Source: Gimesia alba (GTDB lineage: Bacteria > Planctomycetota > Planctomycetia > Planctomycetales > Planctomycetaceae). Taken from it: 64,000 bases of DNA. This document shows positions 18,406 through 26,600 of this stretch, in pieces (positions within the stretch are counted from its first letter, which is position 1; each line of letters opens with the position of its first letter). The position numbers and the translations under genes are program-made. The DNA is taken from NCBI RefSeq assembly GCF_007744675.1, contig NZ_CP036269.1, positions 806,001 to 870,000 on the forward strand, read 5' to 3'. Under the pieces are notes generated by a model, which ran no database searches, had not been told where the DNA came from, and saw only the letters and a list, made by a program, of their open reading frames with translations.

Positions 18406-19605
18406 ACGGCTGGTGTCAAGTTGGCCGCTGGTGGACATCTGAATGATTTCTTCAGCGTGCTGATGAATCCGGGCGACAGCCGTGGCAATCAGATCCATGT
18501 TGTTTTGATCGGTCAGTAAAATCGGATGATGCAGGACCACGAGATTCTGATCGCAGGCGGTGGCGACGGGGAGTTCATCCATTTGTCTGAAGCGTCGCTT
18601 GCTGTGAATTGTGTGCAAAGCTCTGAAGCCCGGATAGAAGGCAATCCCTTCAGATTGCATTGACGTACAGAACAGCTCTCTAGTGAGGCCTGCGAAGTGC
18701 TCTGGATCATACTTGAAGCCCAGTTTGTAATACCCGGGGCAGGAGTCCGCTTCATTAGTGGAGTTGGCTTGAGAGAGGCTGGTGAGCCCGGCGTGATCGG
18801 CGAGCTGTTGCAGCAGACGTGTGACATTCTCCTGACGTTTTTGATTCTGATGCGGCAGTGTTTTCAGTTGGGGGATCAGCAATGCTGCCTGTAATTCTGT
18901 CAGGGGGTAGGCATCATTGCCCCGAAATGAGTAGAGTCGGATGCGTTGTGCGATCTGGGGTGAAGATGTCATAACCGCACCGCCGCGGCCTGCTGTCAGC
19001 AGTTTGCTGCCACCAAAACTAAGAACGCCAATGTCTCCAGTACTGCCGGCGGTACGTCCTTCAACTTTGGCGCCCGGAATCTGGCAGGCATCCTCTACTA
19101 CGGGAATTCCCCACTTTTTGGCGAGGTTCATCACAGCTGACATGGGAACCAGGCCTCCGTGTAGGTGTGATACCAGAATACATTTTGTCGAGTTAGTGAT
19201 AGCCTGCTTTATCAGGTTAAGATCCAGATTACAATTTCGACTGTCGACATCAACGAGTACCGGCGTGGCACCGGTGGTCAAAATATTCTTGAAGTTTCCT
19301 TCGAAGTCATACGCCGCGAGGATGACTTCATCGCCCGGGCCGATGCCCAGGCCGCGCAGGGCCAGCTCGATGGCAACGGTTCCGCTCGAACACAGAATCA
19401 CTTCATCGGTTTCGTGGAAGGCCGCCAGTTCCTGTTGTAACTCCTGAGAGCAGGGGCCATGGTATTTTCCCCATAACCCTGTTTCCTGTGCCTGCTGTAA
19501 GGCCTGGTTGATGTCAGGAGAGGCAAAAGGCCACTCGGGAGGGCCTTCCGGAAAGTAGGGAGCTCCCCCCAGAATGGCCGGCTTTTCTCGTGTTGAACTG
19601 TTCAT
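18376..19605 (-). CDS. DegT/DnrJ/EryC1/StrS-family PLP aminotransferase
   Basis: 409 residues from the ATG at 19605 (MNSSTREKPAILGGAPYFPE); a longer frame to 19662 is less likely. The fold-type I features are VILCSSGTVAIELALRGLGI (PLP phosphate region), VVEDACQIPGAKVEGRTAGS (Asp to pyridine N) and VLSFGGSKLLTAGRGGAVMT with the Schiff-base Lys. Family members transaminate sugar nucleotides for surface polysaccharides or antibiotics. No sugar genes are adjacent, so the substrate is open. It converges on tRNA-Glu. Confidence 0.9.
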   Translation of the reverse strand: MNSSTREKPAILGGAPYFPEGPPEWPFASPDINQALQQAQETGLWGKYHGPCSQELQQELAAFHETDEVILCSSGTVAIELALRGLGIGPGDEVILAAYDFEGNFKNILTTGATPVLVDVDSRNCNLDLNLIKQAITNSTKCILVSHLHGGLVPMSAVMNLAKKWGIPVVEDACQIPGAKVEGRTAGSTGDIGVLSFGGSKLLTAGRGGAVMTSSPQIAQRIRLYSFRGNDAYPLTELQAALLIPQLKTLPHQNQKRQENVTRLLQQLADHAGLTSLSQANSTNEADSCPGYYKLGFKYDPEHFAGLTRELFCTSMQSEGIAFYPGFRALHTIHSKRRFRQMDELPVATACDQNLVVLHHPILLTDQNNMDLIATAVARIHQHAEEIIQMSTSGQLDTSRKKSEDLSFE

Positions 19606-19800
19606 AAGCTTCGTTGTCAGGGTCCGTATTTTGATTGCCAAATGGGAATTCTGAAACAACATCCTATCGTACTTAAGAATGTTTGATTAAACTAAATGTA
19701 GACGAAATACAGGAATTTTTGTTACTAACGACCGTTTGTGAGAGCAGCCGGTGTTAATATTGAGTATTCGAAAATCAATTTTATCGTGAATGGGTGCAGC

Positions 19801-20907
19801 ATGTCACATCAGATTAAATTTATTATGGTTGGTGGTTTCCTGGGGGCGGGGAAAACCACGACATTAGGTCGGCTGGCAAAGTATTATGCGGATCAGGGCT
19901 TGAATGTAGGGGTTGTGACCAACGATCAGGCAGCAGATCTGGTAGATACCAATGCGCTACGTTCCCAGGGGCTGCATGTCGGCGAAGTGGCCGGTGCCTG
20001 TTTCTGCTGTCATTTTAACGCACTGATGGAAACGATTGAAGAACTGGGATCAAAATCGAAGCCGGACGTGATTCTGGCAGAGCCGGTGGGAAGCTGTACT
20101 GACTTGGTGGCAACGGTGATTCAGCCCATTAAGCGCTTGTTTGATGCTGAGTTTACGATTCACCCTTATGCGGTTCTGATGAAGCCCAGTCATGGCCGAA
20201 AGATTTTGAAAAATGAGACGGGCTCTGGTTTCTCCCCGAAGGCTGCTTACATTTTGAGGAAGCAGATGGAAGAAGCGGATCTGATTCTGATTAATCGAAT
20301 TGACGAACTCACGACCGAAGAAGTCGACGAACTCACCGGTCTGATTGACGAGAATTTTCCCGGGACTCCCGTTTTGAGAACATCCGCACTCACGGGCGAA
20401 GGCTTTGAAGGACTGGTTGAGTTTCTGGAGCAAGAGGGCGATTTCGGGAGTAAGGTTCTGGATATCGATTATGATATCTACGCCGAGGGAGAAGCAGAGT
20501 TGGGCTGGTTAAACAGCAGCGTGCGGCTTACTTCCGAGACATCCTTTTCTCTGGATCAGTTGTTGCTGGATGTGATTACCCAGTTGCAGGCTTCGTTTAA
20601 AGAGCAGGGGGTTGAGACGGCACATCTCAAGACCATCGGACTTTGGGAAGGCTTTTTCGGCGTGGCCAATCTGGTGAGCAACGACAGTGAGCCCAAGTTG
20701 TCTCTGGCTTCTGACTGCACAGTGAATGAAGTGGATCTGATCGTGAATGCCCGTGTCGCCTGTGATCCGGAATCGTTAACGGAGCAGGTAACGCAAGTCT
20801 TGCAGAACTGTGCGAAGGCATTGAATGCGAAGCTGGAGATTCGTCAGACGCAGAGTTTCCGTCCCGGCCGTCCTGTACCCACGCATCGCTACGCCGCGCC
20901 TCAGTAA
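19801..20907 (+). CDS. CobW/COG0523-family GTP-binding metal chaperone
   Basis: 368 residues from the ATG at 19801 ([20 protein letters not shown]); the GTG-started extension to 19738 adds an atypical N-terminus. Walker A is [11 protein letters not shown], the metal-binding CxCC is GACFCCHF, Walker B-like is [10 protein letters not shown] and the base-specificity motif is [11 protein letters not shown]0523 GTPases deliver Zn, Co or other metals to enzymes. The C-terminal domain differs from the CobW C-terminal form. It sits 55 bp before mutY on the same strand. Confidence 0.88.
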   Translation: MSHQIKFIMVGGFLGAGKTTTLGRLAKYYADQGLNVGVVTNDQAADLVDTNALRSQGLHVGEVAGACFCCHFNALMETIEELGSKSKPDVILAEPVGSCTDLVATVIQPIKRLFDAEFTIHPYAVLMKPSHGRKILKNETGSGFSPKAAYILRKQMEEADLILINRIDELTTEEVDELTGLIDENFPGTPVLRTSALTGEGFEGLVEFLEQEGDFGSKVLDIDYDIYAEGEAELGWLNSSVRLTSETSFSLDQLLLDVITQLQASFKEQGVETAHLKTIGLWEGFFGVANLVSNDSEPKLSLASDCTVNEVDLIVNARVACDPESLTEQVTQVLQNCAKALNAKLEIRQTQSFRPGRPVPTHRYAAPQ

Positions 20908-20962
20908 AGTTTGATGTCAGGCTTGTCACTTTTCGGATGTCTGCTACAGTAGCGAAAGAGCC

Positions 20963-22171
20963 ATGTCTGATCTGAATACTTTATTTGAAACGAAGCGGCG
21001 GCAGCGATTTCGCCGGCAATTAATTGCGTGGTATGCGGCGCATCAGCGTGATTTACCCTGGCGGCGGCTGGCTGAACCGTATGCGGTCTGGATCAGTGAG
21101 ATCATGCTGCAGCAAACGGTCGTGGCAGCCGTGATTCCCTACTTTGAAAAGTTTCAGGATCGCTTTCCCGATGTGCATGCGCTGGCATCTGCTGACGAGA
21201 GCGAAGTACTGCAGCATTGGGAAGGGCTCGGATACTACAGCCGGGCGCGGAATATTCATAAGGCGGCCAAGATCGTCTCAAATGAGCTGCAGGGAGAATT
21301 TCCGCAGAGTGTCGAGGGCCTGCAAAAATTGCCGGGAATCGGTCGCTATACGGCAGGGGCGATTTGCTCGTTTGCGTATGACGAGCGGGCACCAATTGTT
21401 GAGGCGAATACGTTGCGGCTGTATTCGCGGTTGATCGGGCTGGAAGAAGATCCCCGATCCAAGGCTGGGCAAAATCAGCTGTGGGAATTTGCCGAGTTGA
21501 TCCTGCCGCGGAAGTCACCCGGCGATTTCAATCAGGCGTTGATGGATTTGGGGAGTCTGGTTTGTACGCCTCAAAATCCCGATTGCGGTGCATGCCCGGT
21601 GAGTGCCGGGTGCGAAGCCTTTTTGAACCAGCGGCAGCATCTGATTCCCCGTCCCAAGGCACGTCCGGAGATCACGCCGTTGACCGATGCCAGCATTGCC
21701 GTTTTCAGGGAGGACGCCGTCTTGATCCGACAGCGGGAGTCAGACGAGCGCTGGGCCGGCCTGTGGGACTTTCCCCGGTTCACGCTGGAGGATTTAAATG
21801 GTGTGTCGCATCCCGCTGCCACTCGCAAGAAAAACAGTGGGCAGAAGCTGCTGTTTGAAGAGACACCGCGTCAAACGGCACGAGGCGTTGAGATGCCCGC
21901 CGGCTTGCCCCGCGATGTGCTGGGGCAACTGGAAGCATATGTACGAGATCACGCGGGCGTGGAGGCGGCCGTTCAACAGTTCGTATCCGAGATCCGTCAC
22001 AGCGTGACCCGATATAAAATCCGGTTGCTTTGTTTTATCGCGCAGGCGGAGCCTGCTGATGCAGGAGATTCCGCAGGCAGCTATCAATGGGTCAGGGTAA
22101 GCGATCTGGAATCGTATCCGTTGTCAGTGACGGGGCGCAAATTTGCGAAACTGCTGGCGGAACTGGTGTAA
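20963..22171 (+). CDS. mutY: A/G-specific adenine glycosylase MutY, with Glu at the catalytic Asp position
   Basis: 402 residues. MutY removes adenine mispaired with 8-oxoguanine. WISEIMLQQT contains the catalytic Glu46; LQKLPGIGRYTAGAI is the helix-hairpin-helix; the 4Fe-4S cysteines are Cys201, Cys208, Cys211 and Cys217 (C-X6-C-X2-C-X5-C). The C-terminal NUDIX-like domain that reads 8-oxoG begins near residue 245 (ASIAVFREDAVLIRQRESDE) and includes WAGLWDFPRF. The second catalytic residue, Asp in the usual DGNV motif, is Glu147 here (PIVEANTLRLYSRL). Confidence 0.93.
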   Translation: MSDLNTLFETKRRQRFRRQLIAWYAAHQRDLPWRRLAEPYAVWISEIMLQQTVVAAVIPYFEKFQDRFPDVHALASADESEVLQHWEGLGYYSRARNIHKAAKIVSNELQGEFPQSVEGLQKLPGIGRYTAGAICSFAYDERAPIVEANTLRLYSRLIGLEEDPRSKAGQNQLWEFAELILPRKSPGDFNQALMDLGSLVCTPQNPDCGACPVSAGCEAFLNQRQHLIPRPKARPEITPLTDASIAVFREDAVLIRQRESDERWAGLWDFPRFTLEDLNGVSHPAATRKKNSGQKLLFEETPRQTARGVEMPAGLPRDVLGQLEAYVRDHAGVEAAVQQFVSEIRHSVTRYKIRLLCFIAQAEPADAGDSAGSYQWVRVSDLESYPLSVTGRKFAKLLAELV

Positions 22172-22184
22172 CCGTTCGCAGAGC

Positions 22185-22200
22185 CGAAATAGAATAGGCG
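22185..22200 (+). repeat. Left 16-bp direct repeat bracketing the RAYT island
   Basis: CGAAATAGAATAGGCG; the partner at 26601-26616 differs at one base. Confidence 0.55.
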
Positions 22201-22210
22201 TTAGCCCCGG
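22199..22210 (-). repeat. Dispersed GTTAGCCCCGG repeat, copy A
   Basis: Core CGTTAGCCCCGG. On the minus strand it supplies the last codons (Arg-Gly) and TAA stop of the hypothetical gene at 22201-22719. Copies in the other orientation are at 26622 and 27784. Confidence 0.6.
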
Positions 22211-22719
22211 CTAGACTCGTTATCACCGGAGTTAATCTTACTGACGAGTGCCCTTAGCTTTTCGAGCTGATTCCGAATATCGAAAAGTGCTTTGGAATCC
22301 ACCTCGCATACCAGCTGCAATCGGAGGCAGTTGACGCTCCAGCCTGGTGAGGGAGAGTGACACACGATTTTCAGGCCACCGTCGCGTTTTTGCTGAAAGC
22401 GGAGGTCTAGGTAACCATCGAGTCCCAGGAGCTGCATTTCGTTTTCGGAATTTGTCGGTTCTGTGAGGACCGTTTCGAGCTCCTGCAAGGACTCGGGCTC
22501 AACGAAATCACAAATGTCATATTGGAGTCTACGTTTCTCTTCTTCATATCGTGCCGTCAGGTAAAGGCCATAAATGCAGTTCCGATGAGCAGGGGCGAGG
22601 TTTCCGTTGGTGTCCTTCTCGTAACCGGTGGGAATAATCCGCAATCGTGCCGGCCCGAAGTGTTCAGAGATGATGGGAAAACACAATTCATATTGTGGTA
22701 ACCACTCCGGAAAGGGCAT
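22201..22719 (-). CDS. Hypothetical protein, possibly a WapI-like immunity protein
   Basis: 172 residues starting MPFPEWLPQYELCFPIISEH. It is a soluble alpha/beta protein without signal or membrane segment. The C-terminal pattern VNCLRLQLVCEVDSKALFDI followed by RNQLEKLRALV resembles, from memory, the end of WapI-type contact-inhibition immunity proteins, but this is a weak match. Its stop codon is formed by a dispersed genomic repeat. It is the first gene inside the block bracketed by the 16-bp direct repeats. Function unknown. Confidence 0.7.
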   Translation of the reverse strand: MPFPEWLPQYELCFPIISEHFGPARLRIIPTGYEKDTNGNLAPAHRNCIYGLYLTARYEEEKRRLQYDICDFVEPESLQELETVLTEPTNSENEMQLLGLDGYLDLRFQQKRDGGLKIVCHSPSPGWSVNCLRLQLVCEVDSKALFDIRNQLEKLRALVSKINSGDNESSRG

Positions 22720-22764
22720 GCAGGAACTCCTGAAGAGGTGAGTCTTGAGAAAGGCCAGATAGAA

Positions 22765-22803
22765 AAAGGGGGCAGGACTCTATCAAAGATACCTGACCCC
22801 TTT
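22765..22803. repeat. Solo REP-like hairpin 1 of the RAYT repeat family
   Basis: AAAGGGGGCAGG pairs with CCTGACCCCTTT (one G/A mismatch). An inner TATC/GATA stem closes an AAA loop, with ACTC bulged on one side. The outer arms match the ends of the two RAYT units nearby. Confidence 0.8.
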
Positions 22804-22830
22804 ATGCTTTTCTTCTATAAGTAAATTATT

Positions 22831-23250
22831 TTATTCAAAAAAATAACTAAAATCTCGCTGTTCGGTCTCCCATTCACTTAAATGCCATGCACCCTTATTA
22901 CCTTTAATAAATGTAGCAAATATGTAGGGATTTGCTACATTTTCAATTTTAAACACAAAGTGCTTTCTTCGCACACTGAAACCAATTATACGTTCTCTAA
23001 TCGGTTTGACTATCTGATCAAATTGTTCTTTCGAAATTCCCTCCCTCAAACTCTCATTAACAGTTTGATTCTGAGTCAATTCTGTTTTCATATCAACTGA
23101 TGATTGTATTTTGGGAGAGGCTGGAATAGATACGAGATACTCCTTATTTGACATGTGATATTTGTTATGTGTTAACTGATATGTTAATAAAAACACAATA
23201 CTAATCATTAAGGTTGCTAAGAACAAAATCCGAGTTACCCTACTTTTCAT
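22831..23250 (-). CDS. Hypothetical membrane-anchored protein, AT-rich
   Basis: 139 residues. One N-terminal membrane segment (ILFLATLMISIVFLLTYQLT) after a basic start suggests a signal anchor with the rest outside the cytoplasm. The remainder includes QFDQIVKPIRERIIGFSV and a C-terminal WHLSEWETEQRDFSYFFE. I do not recognise the family. The base composition is far more AT-rich than mutY next door, which suggests acquisition from elsewhere. It lies exactly between solo hairpins 1 and 2. Confidence 0.7.
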   Translation of the reverse strand: MKSRVTRILFLATLMISIVFLLTYQLTHNKYHMSNKEYLVSIPASPKIQSSVDMKTELTQNQTVNESLREGISKEQFDQIVKPIRERIIGFSVRRKHFVFKIENVANPYIFATFIKGNKGAWHLSEWETEQRDFSYFFE

Positions 23251-23266
23251 CCAATTTACCTTAACT

Positions 23267-23306
23267 AAAAAGGGGGCAGGACTCTTAGATTATACTGACC
23301 CTTTTT
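23267..23306. repeat. Solo REP-like hairpin 2 of the RAYT repeat family
   Basis: AAAAAGGGGGCAG and CTGACCCTTTTT form an imperfect stem with a loop beginning GACTCTTAG, the same sequence family as the RAYT ends. Confidence 0.75.
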
Positions 23307-23336
23307 ATATCCTAATTTCTTTTAAGCTTCGTATTC

Positions 23337-24044
23337 ATGAAAAGCAGTAACATAATAAAAAAAATATTCGGTCTCGAGAAAATTATTTTATTTGTTTTTG
23401 TATCTCTGTGCTTTGTTGGACCATGTATATGGTGGGATTCGAATAGCTATGTGAGTTCAGATGAATTATGGGATGCCATTCAAAGAAGTAAAATTAGCTC
23501 GAGTGATAGATTACTGTTACACCATCTAGTTTATGATGATAAAGCATGGAGTTCAGGACTTATTGGCACATATCTTTCTCCTGGTCTAGAAAAACGGATT
23601 GTCTGGCAATCAAAGTACCAGAATAATTCGGGAGGTTTTAATCATATTTTTCTTTTGAATCAGTATCTAGAACCTGGAGTAAAGCCTTTGTTTCCTGTCA
23701 CCTGTATCATTACCGACAAAGATTTTAAACTTCAGGCATGGGAAACGTTTATTCTTTCATCTTCAGGAATAAATTCGGTCGAGATTTCTCAAGATACTGA
23801 AAATCTATTAATTGTTACAGCAGTATGTGGTTGGACTTACGGAAAGGGTATTCACAAATATGCTTTGTATTCAAATAAAATAACTGATTTAGGAAATGTC
23901 CAATTCAAACAGTTTAATCGGGGAGAAACGCCTGAGACGTTATTGGTTCCTTTCATGTCTGAAAGTGAATTTCGATCACTGAATTTGAATTTCTCTAACC
24001 GGATTAGAAGAATGCTTACTGAGAATAGGAAACTTGCAAGATAA
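23337..24044 (+). CDS. Hypothetical membrane-anchored protein, AT-rich
   Basis: 235 residues. A basic N-terminus and a hydrophobic segment (IILFVFVSLCFVGPCIWW) suggest membrane anchoring or export. The rest shows Trp- and Tyr-containing strands (TAVCGWTYGKGIHKYALYSN) and a basic C-terminus. No family recognised. It is AT-rich like the 139-residue gene. Its TAA stop touches the left end of RAYT unit 1, and hairpin 2 ends 30 bp before its start, so it fits tightly between two repeat copies. Confidence 0.7.
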   Translation: MKSSNIIKKIFGLEKIILFVFVSLCFVGPCIWWDSNSYVSSDELWDAIQRSKISSSDRLLLHHLVYDDKAWSSGLIGTYLSPGLEKRIVWQSKYQNNSGGFNHIFLLNQYLEPGVKPLFPVTCIITDKDFKLQAWETFILSSSGINSVEISQDTENLLIVTAVCGWTYGKGIHKYALYSNKITDLGNVQFKQFNRGETPETLLVPFMSESEFRSLNLNFSNRIRRMLTENRKLAR

Positions 24045-24045
24045 A

Positions 24046-24784
24046 AAAGGGGTCAGGACTCTTTTCTGGTGCGAGGCCTGCCGCGGGGGCGGGTGGTGCT
24101 TTCTAATGAGAGCCTTTTGGCTGTGTTGCTGGTCCATTTTTCGTTGCCGAACGGGGTGCCGCGGACGTTGCATTTTCGGAGAGCGGCCAGCTCGGCATCG
24201 GTCTGGGGTTTGTTGACCAGGGCGCGCCAGTTTCGTGGCAGCGGTGGATTCTTTGGCGTCGCCAGCCATTCCGGCGTATCCTGTTTCTGCTGTCGGGCCC
24301 AGGCGGAGCCGTATTCCCACTCCTCTGCCTTCTGGACCAGATTTGCCCGCAACGGGTTGCGTTCGACGTAACGCATCACGGTCAGTAAATGGTCGTCAGA
24401 CTGAATCGGAAACGACTTGAAACGTCCCTGGTACAGGTGGCCGGTGCCGCCGGTTGCGTAGTGAGCGTGCCAGCGCATTGTGTGGGTGACGGTGAGCAGT
24501 CGAAAGAAGTCCGTCAGCTGGGTATCCGTCGTGGGCCGTACGACAAAGTGCCAGTGATTGGGCATCACTGACATCGCGAAGATCGGCAGAGGATTTTTCT
24601 GCCACGTTTCCTCCACCACCCGCATAAACGCAGCATAATCGTCCGGCTTCTCGAACAGAGTCAGCCGCGCAACAGACCGGTTCATCACATGAAACACCTC
24701 ACCGGCAGGACAGATTCGTTTGGCTCTAGGCATGCCCCAAGTCTAGCAGAAACCAGAGAGAATGAAAAGAGTCCTGACCCCTTT
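24046..24784 (-). mobile_element. RAYT unit 1 (739 bp) with 21-bp perfect inverted ends
   Basis: The ends are 24046-24066 and 24764-24784, perfect inverted copies of a 21-mer with core GAGTCCTGACCCC. The single gene inside is the RAYT. Nearly identical to unit 2. Confidence 0.85.
24053..24733 (-). CDS. REP-associated tyrosine transposase (RAYT, Y1/IS200-like), copy 1
   Basis: 226 residues, MPRAKRICPAGEVFHVMNRS. The HUH motif is MPNHWHFVVRP (His60 and His62) and the nucleophile Tyr is Tyr122 in MRYVERNPLRANLV; GHLYQGRFKSFPI between them is typical of RAYTs. These single-strand transposases act on REP hairpins and usually do not move as classic insertion sequences. The last residues (KES) and TGA stop are encoded by the terminal repeat. 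A basic Arg-rich C-terminus may bind DNA. It differs from copy 2 at six residues (positions 4, 17, 33, 37, 82 and 189). Confidence 0.93.
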   Translation of the reverse strand: MPRAKRICPAGEVFHVMNRSVARLTLFEKPDDYAAFMRVVEETWQKNPLPIFAMSVMPNHWHFVVRPTTDTQLTDFFRLLTVTHTMRWHAHYATGGTGHLYQGRFKSFPIQSDDHLLTVMRYVERNPLRANLVQKAEEWEYGSAWARQQKQDTPEWLATPKNPPLPRNWRALVNKPQTDAELAALRKCNVRGTPFGNEKWTSNTAKRLSLESTTRPRGRPRTRKES

Positions 24785-24864
24785 ATCTGTCCACATTTCA
24801 ATTCACCACACAAATTGCTCGTTATGTTATTGCGAGTCATATGAAATCTCATAGATTGCAGAGA

Positions 24865-25653
24865 TTATGGGCGACTATTTTTCCACGCAAGGCACTTTTT
24901 AAGATACAAGTTCAAATGCTTAGCAGCTTCAGGGCAGTCTTTCCAGATTCTTTGAAATTCAGAAAATCGCTGTCCCAGAATCGGGGATCGTTTCTGTGCT
25001 TGTGGAGAATTTGGAGTGAATAACAGGAAAGTCTGATTTATTAGTGCTTTACTCTCAGTTTCTACATTAGCGATATCAGCAGCCAGTCGTTCTGCTGATT
25101 TTAAATCTACAACCTTGGACACTAGCTCAAGATAATGCTCTTCACAATCAATACTTTTATTAATCAATTCCTGATCTTCTGGAGAAATTGTTTCTGGTGG
25201 TCCTCCTCCTCGTTCGCCAGCCCCTGCCCAATTTAAAGCCTTTCTTCGATGCGTTAAAATGCTAAAGCCGTGTTCGTAATCCAATGAAGTTCTGAAATCA
25301 AATGCGATATATGAAACCTTGTTTTTATGATCCGCCAGAATCGTAACGGTATTTGGTTCTACTAATTCGTAAAATCCATCTAAAGTATTCAGTCGTTTGC
25401 GAATGTCACGTTTTTCACCATTTAACGAGCTTAGTTCAGGAAGCGACTCTGAATAGTACGCTGATTTACATTGCTGAAAGGCATATTTTAAAGTGGCTTT
25501 TGCAATAGGATTTGCATTTGCACATAAATATTCAAATGCAGCTTCTTGTTCAGATGTGGGCGGTTTACCATCTTGTGACTCAATTTGGAGCTCTAGCAAC
25601 ACCGGTCCATTATTCGGTTCACTTTTTTCTGATGCTTCGGAGAGATAATCCAC
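24865..25653 (-). CDS. DUF6985-like hypothetical protein, probably frameshifted near its 5' end
   Basis: 262 residues from a GTG at 25653. Segments KPPTSEQEAAFEYLCANANP and VSYIAFDFRTSLDYEHGFSI recall, from memory, DUF6985-type proteins; the function of that family is unknown. The N-terminus looks incomplete. An ATG at 25748 opens a second frame (MSIIDKMNYAPEYEAWLGNV) that runs into this one around 25660-25668 if one base is added, giving a protein of about 294 residues. So this is either a pseudogene, a recoded gene or a sequence error. It lies between the two RAYT units. Confidence 0.6.
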   Translation of the reverse strand: MDYLSEASEKSEPNNGPVLLELQIESQDGKPPTSEQEAAFEYLCANANPIAKATLKYAFQQCKSAYYSESLPELSSLNGEKRDIRKRLNTLDGFYELVEPNTVTILADHKNKVSYIAFDFRTSLDYEHGFSILTHRRKALNWAGAGERGGGPPETISPEDQELINKSIDCEEHYLELVSKVVDLKSAERLAADIANVETESKALINQTFLLFTPNSPQAQKRSPILGQRFSEFQRIWKDCPEAAKHLNLYLKKCLAWKNSRP

Positions 25654-25785
25654 ATCACAATCCCACAGGATTCAAACCCCGATAATTCCACATTTCCAAG
25701 CCAAGCTTCATACTCAGGTGCGTAATTCATTTTGTCAATAATGCTCATGGCAACAACCTATTATCAAGATATTAAGGAAATGGAA

Positions 25786-26531
25786 AAAGGGGTCAGGACT
25801 CTTTTCTGGTGCGTGGCCTGCCGCGGGGACGGGTGGTGCTCTCCAATGAGAGCCTTTTGGCTGTGTTGCTGGTCCATTTTTCGTTGCCGAACGGGGTGCC
25901 GCGGACGATGCATTTTCGGAGAGCGGCCAGCTCGGCATCGGTCTGGGGTTTGTTGACCAGGGCGCGCCAGTTTCGTGGCAGCGGTGGATTCTTTGGCGTC
26001 GCCAGCCATTCCGGCGTATCCTGTTTCTGCTGTCGGGCCCAGGCGGAGCCGTATTCCCACTCCTCTGCCTTCTGGACCAGATTTGCCCGCAACGGGTTGC
26101 GTTCGACGTAACGCATCACGGTCAGTAAATGGTCGTCAGACTGAATCGGAAACGACTTGAAGCGGCCCTGGTACAAGTGCCCGGTGCCGCCGGTCGCATA
26201 GTGGGCGTGCCAGCGCATGGTATGGGTCAGGGTAAGCAGTCGGAAGAAGTCCGTTAGCTGGGTATCCGTCGTGGGCCGTACGACAAAGTGCCAGTGGTTG
26301 GGCATCACTGACATCGCGAAGATTGGCAGCGGATTTTTCTGCCACGTTTCCTCGACCACCCGCAAGAACGCAGCACAATCGTCCGGCTTCTCAAACAGAG
26401 TCAGCCGCGCAACAGACCGGTTCAGCACATGAAACACCTCACCGGCAGGACAAATTCGCTTCGATCTAGGCATGCCCAAAGTCTAGCAGAAACCAGTGAG
26501 AATGAAAAGGAAAAAGAGTCCTGACCCCTTT
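25786..26531 (-). mobile_element. RAYT unit 2 (746 bp)
   Basis: Left end 25786-25806, right end 26512-26531, inverted. Compared with unit 1 it carries a 7-bp GAAAAG-like slip duplication just inside the right end. Partial tandem copies of the end (CCCCTTTTCTGACCCG) follow to about 26560. Confidence 0.85.
25793..26473 (-). CDS. REP-associated tyrosine transposase (RAYT), copy 2
   Basis: 226 residues from the ATG at 26473; a TTG two codons upstream is not shared with copy 1. It has the same catalytic set as copy 1: His60-Trp-His62 and Tyr122. The six differences from copy 1 avoid the active site, so both look functional. It has the same orientation as copy 1, 1740 bp away. Recombination between the two could delete the DUF6985-like gene. 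Its stop codon also lies in the terminal repeat. Confidence 0.93.
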   Translation of the reverse strand: MPRSKRICPAGEVFHVLNRSVARLTLFEKPDDCAAFLRVVEETWQKNPLPIFAMSVMPNHWHFVVRPTTDTQLTDFFRLLTLTHTMRWHAHYATGGTGHLYQGRFKSFPIQSDDHLLTVMRYVERNPLRANLVQKAEEWEYGSAWARQQKQDTPEWLATPKNPPLPRNWRALVNKPQTDAELAALRKCIVRGTPFGNEKWTSNTAKRLSLESTTRPRGRPRTRKES

Positions 26532-26600
26532 TCTGACCCGCCCCTTTTCTGACCCGGACCAAGTCGTGAAGGGGCAGAAGGAAGCGTTTTCTATTGGTGA

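Noticed and set aside
22765-22803. Hairpin read as an ordinary terminator
   Set aside because: It does have short T-runs, but its arms match the RAYT unit ends in sequence, so it is classed as a repeat; a secondary terminator role is possible.
22765-26531. CRISPR array from the repeated GGGGTCAGGACTC units
   Set aside because: Only a few copies, in both orientations, spaced by whole genes; hairpins and flanking RAYTs identify them as REP-like.
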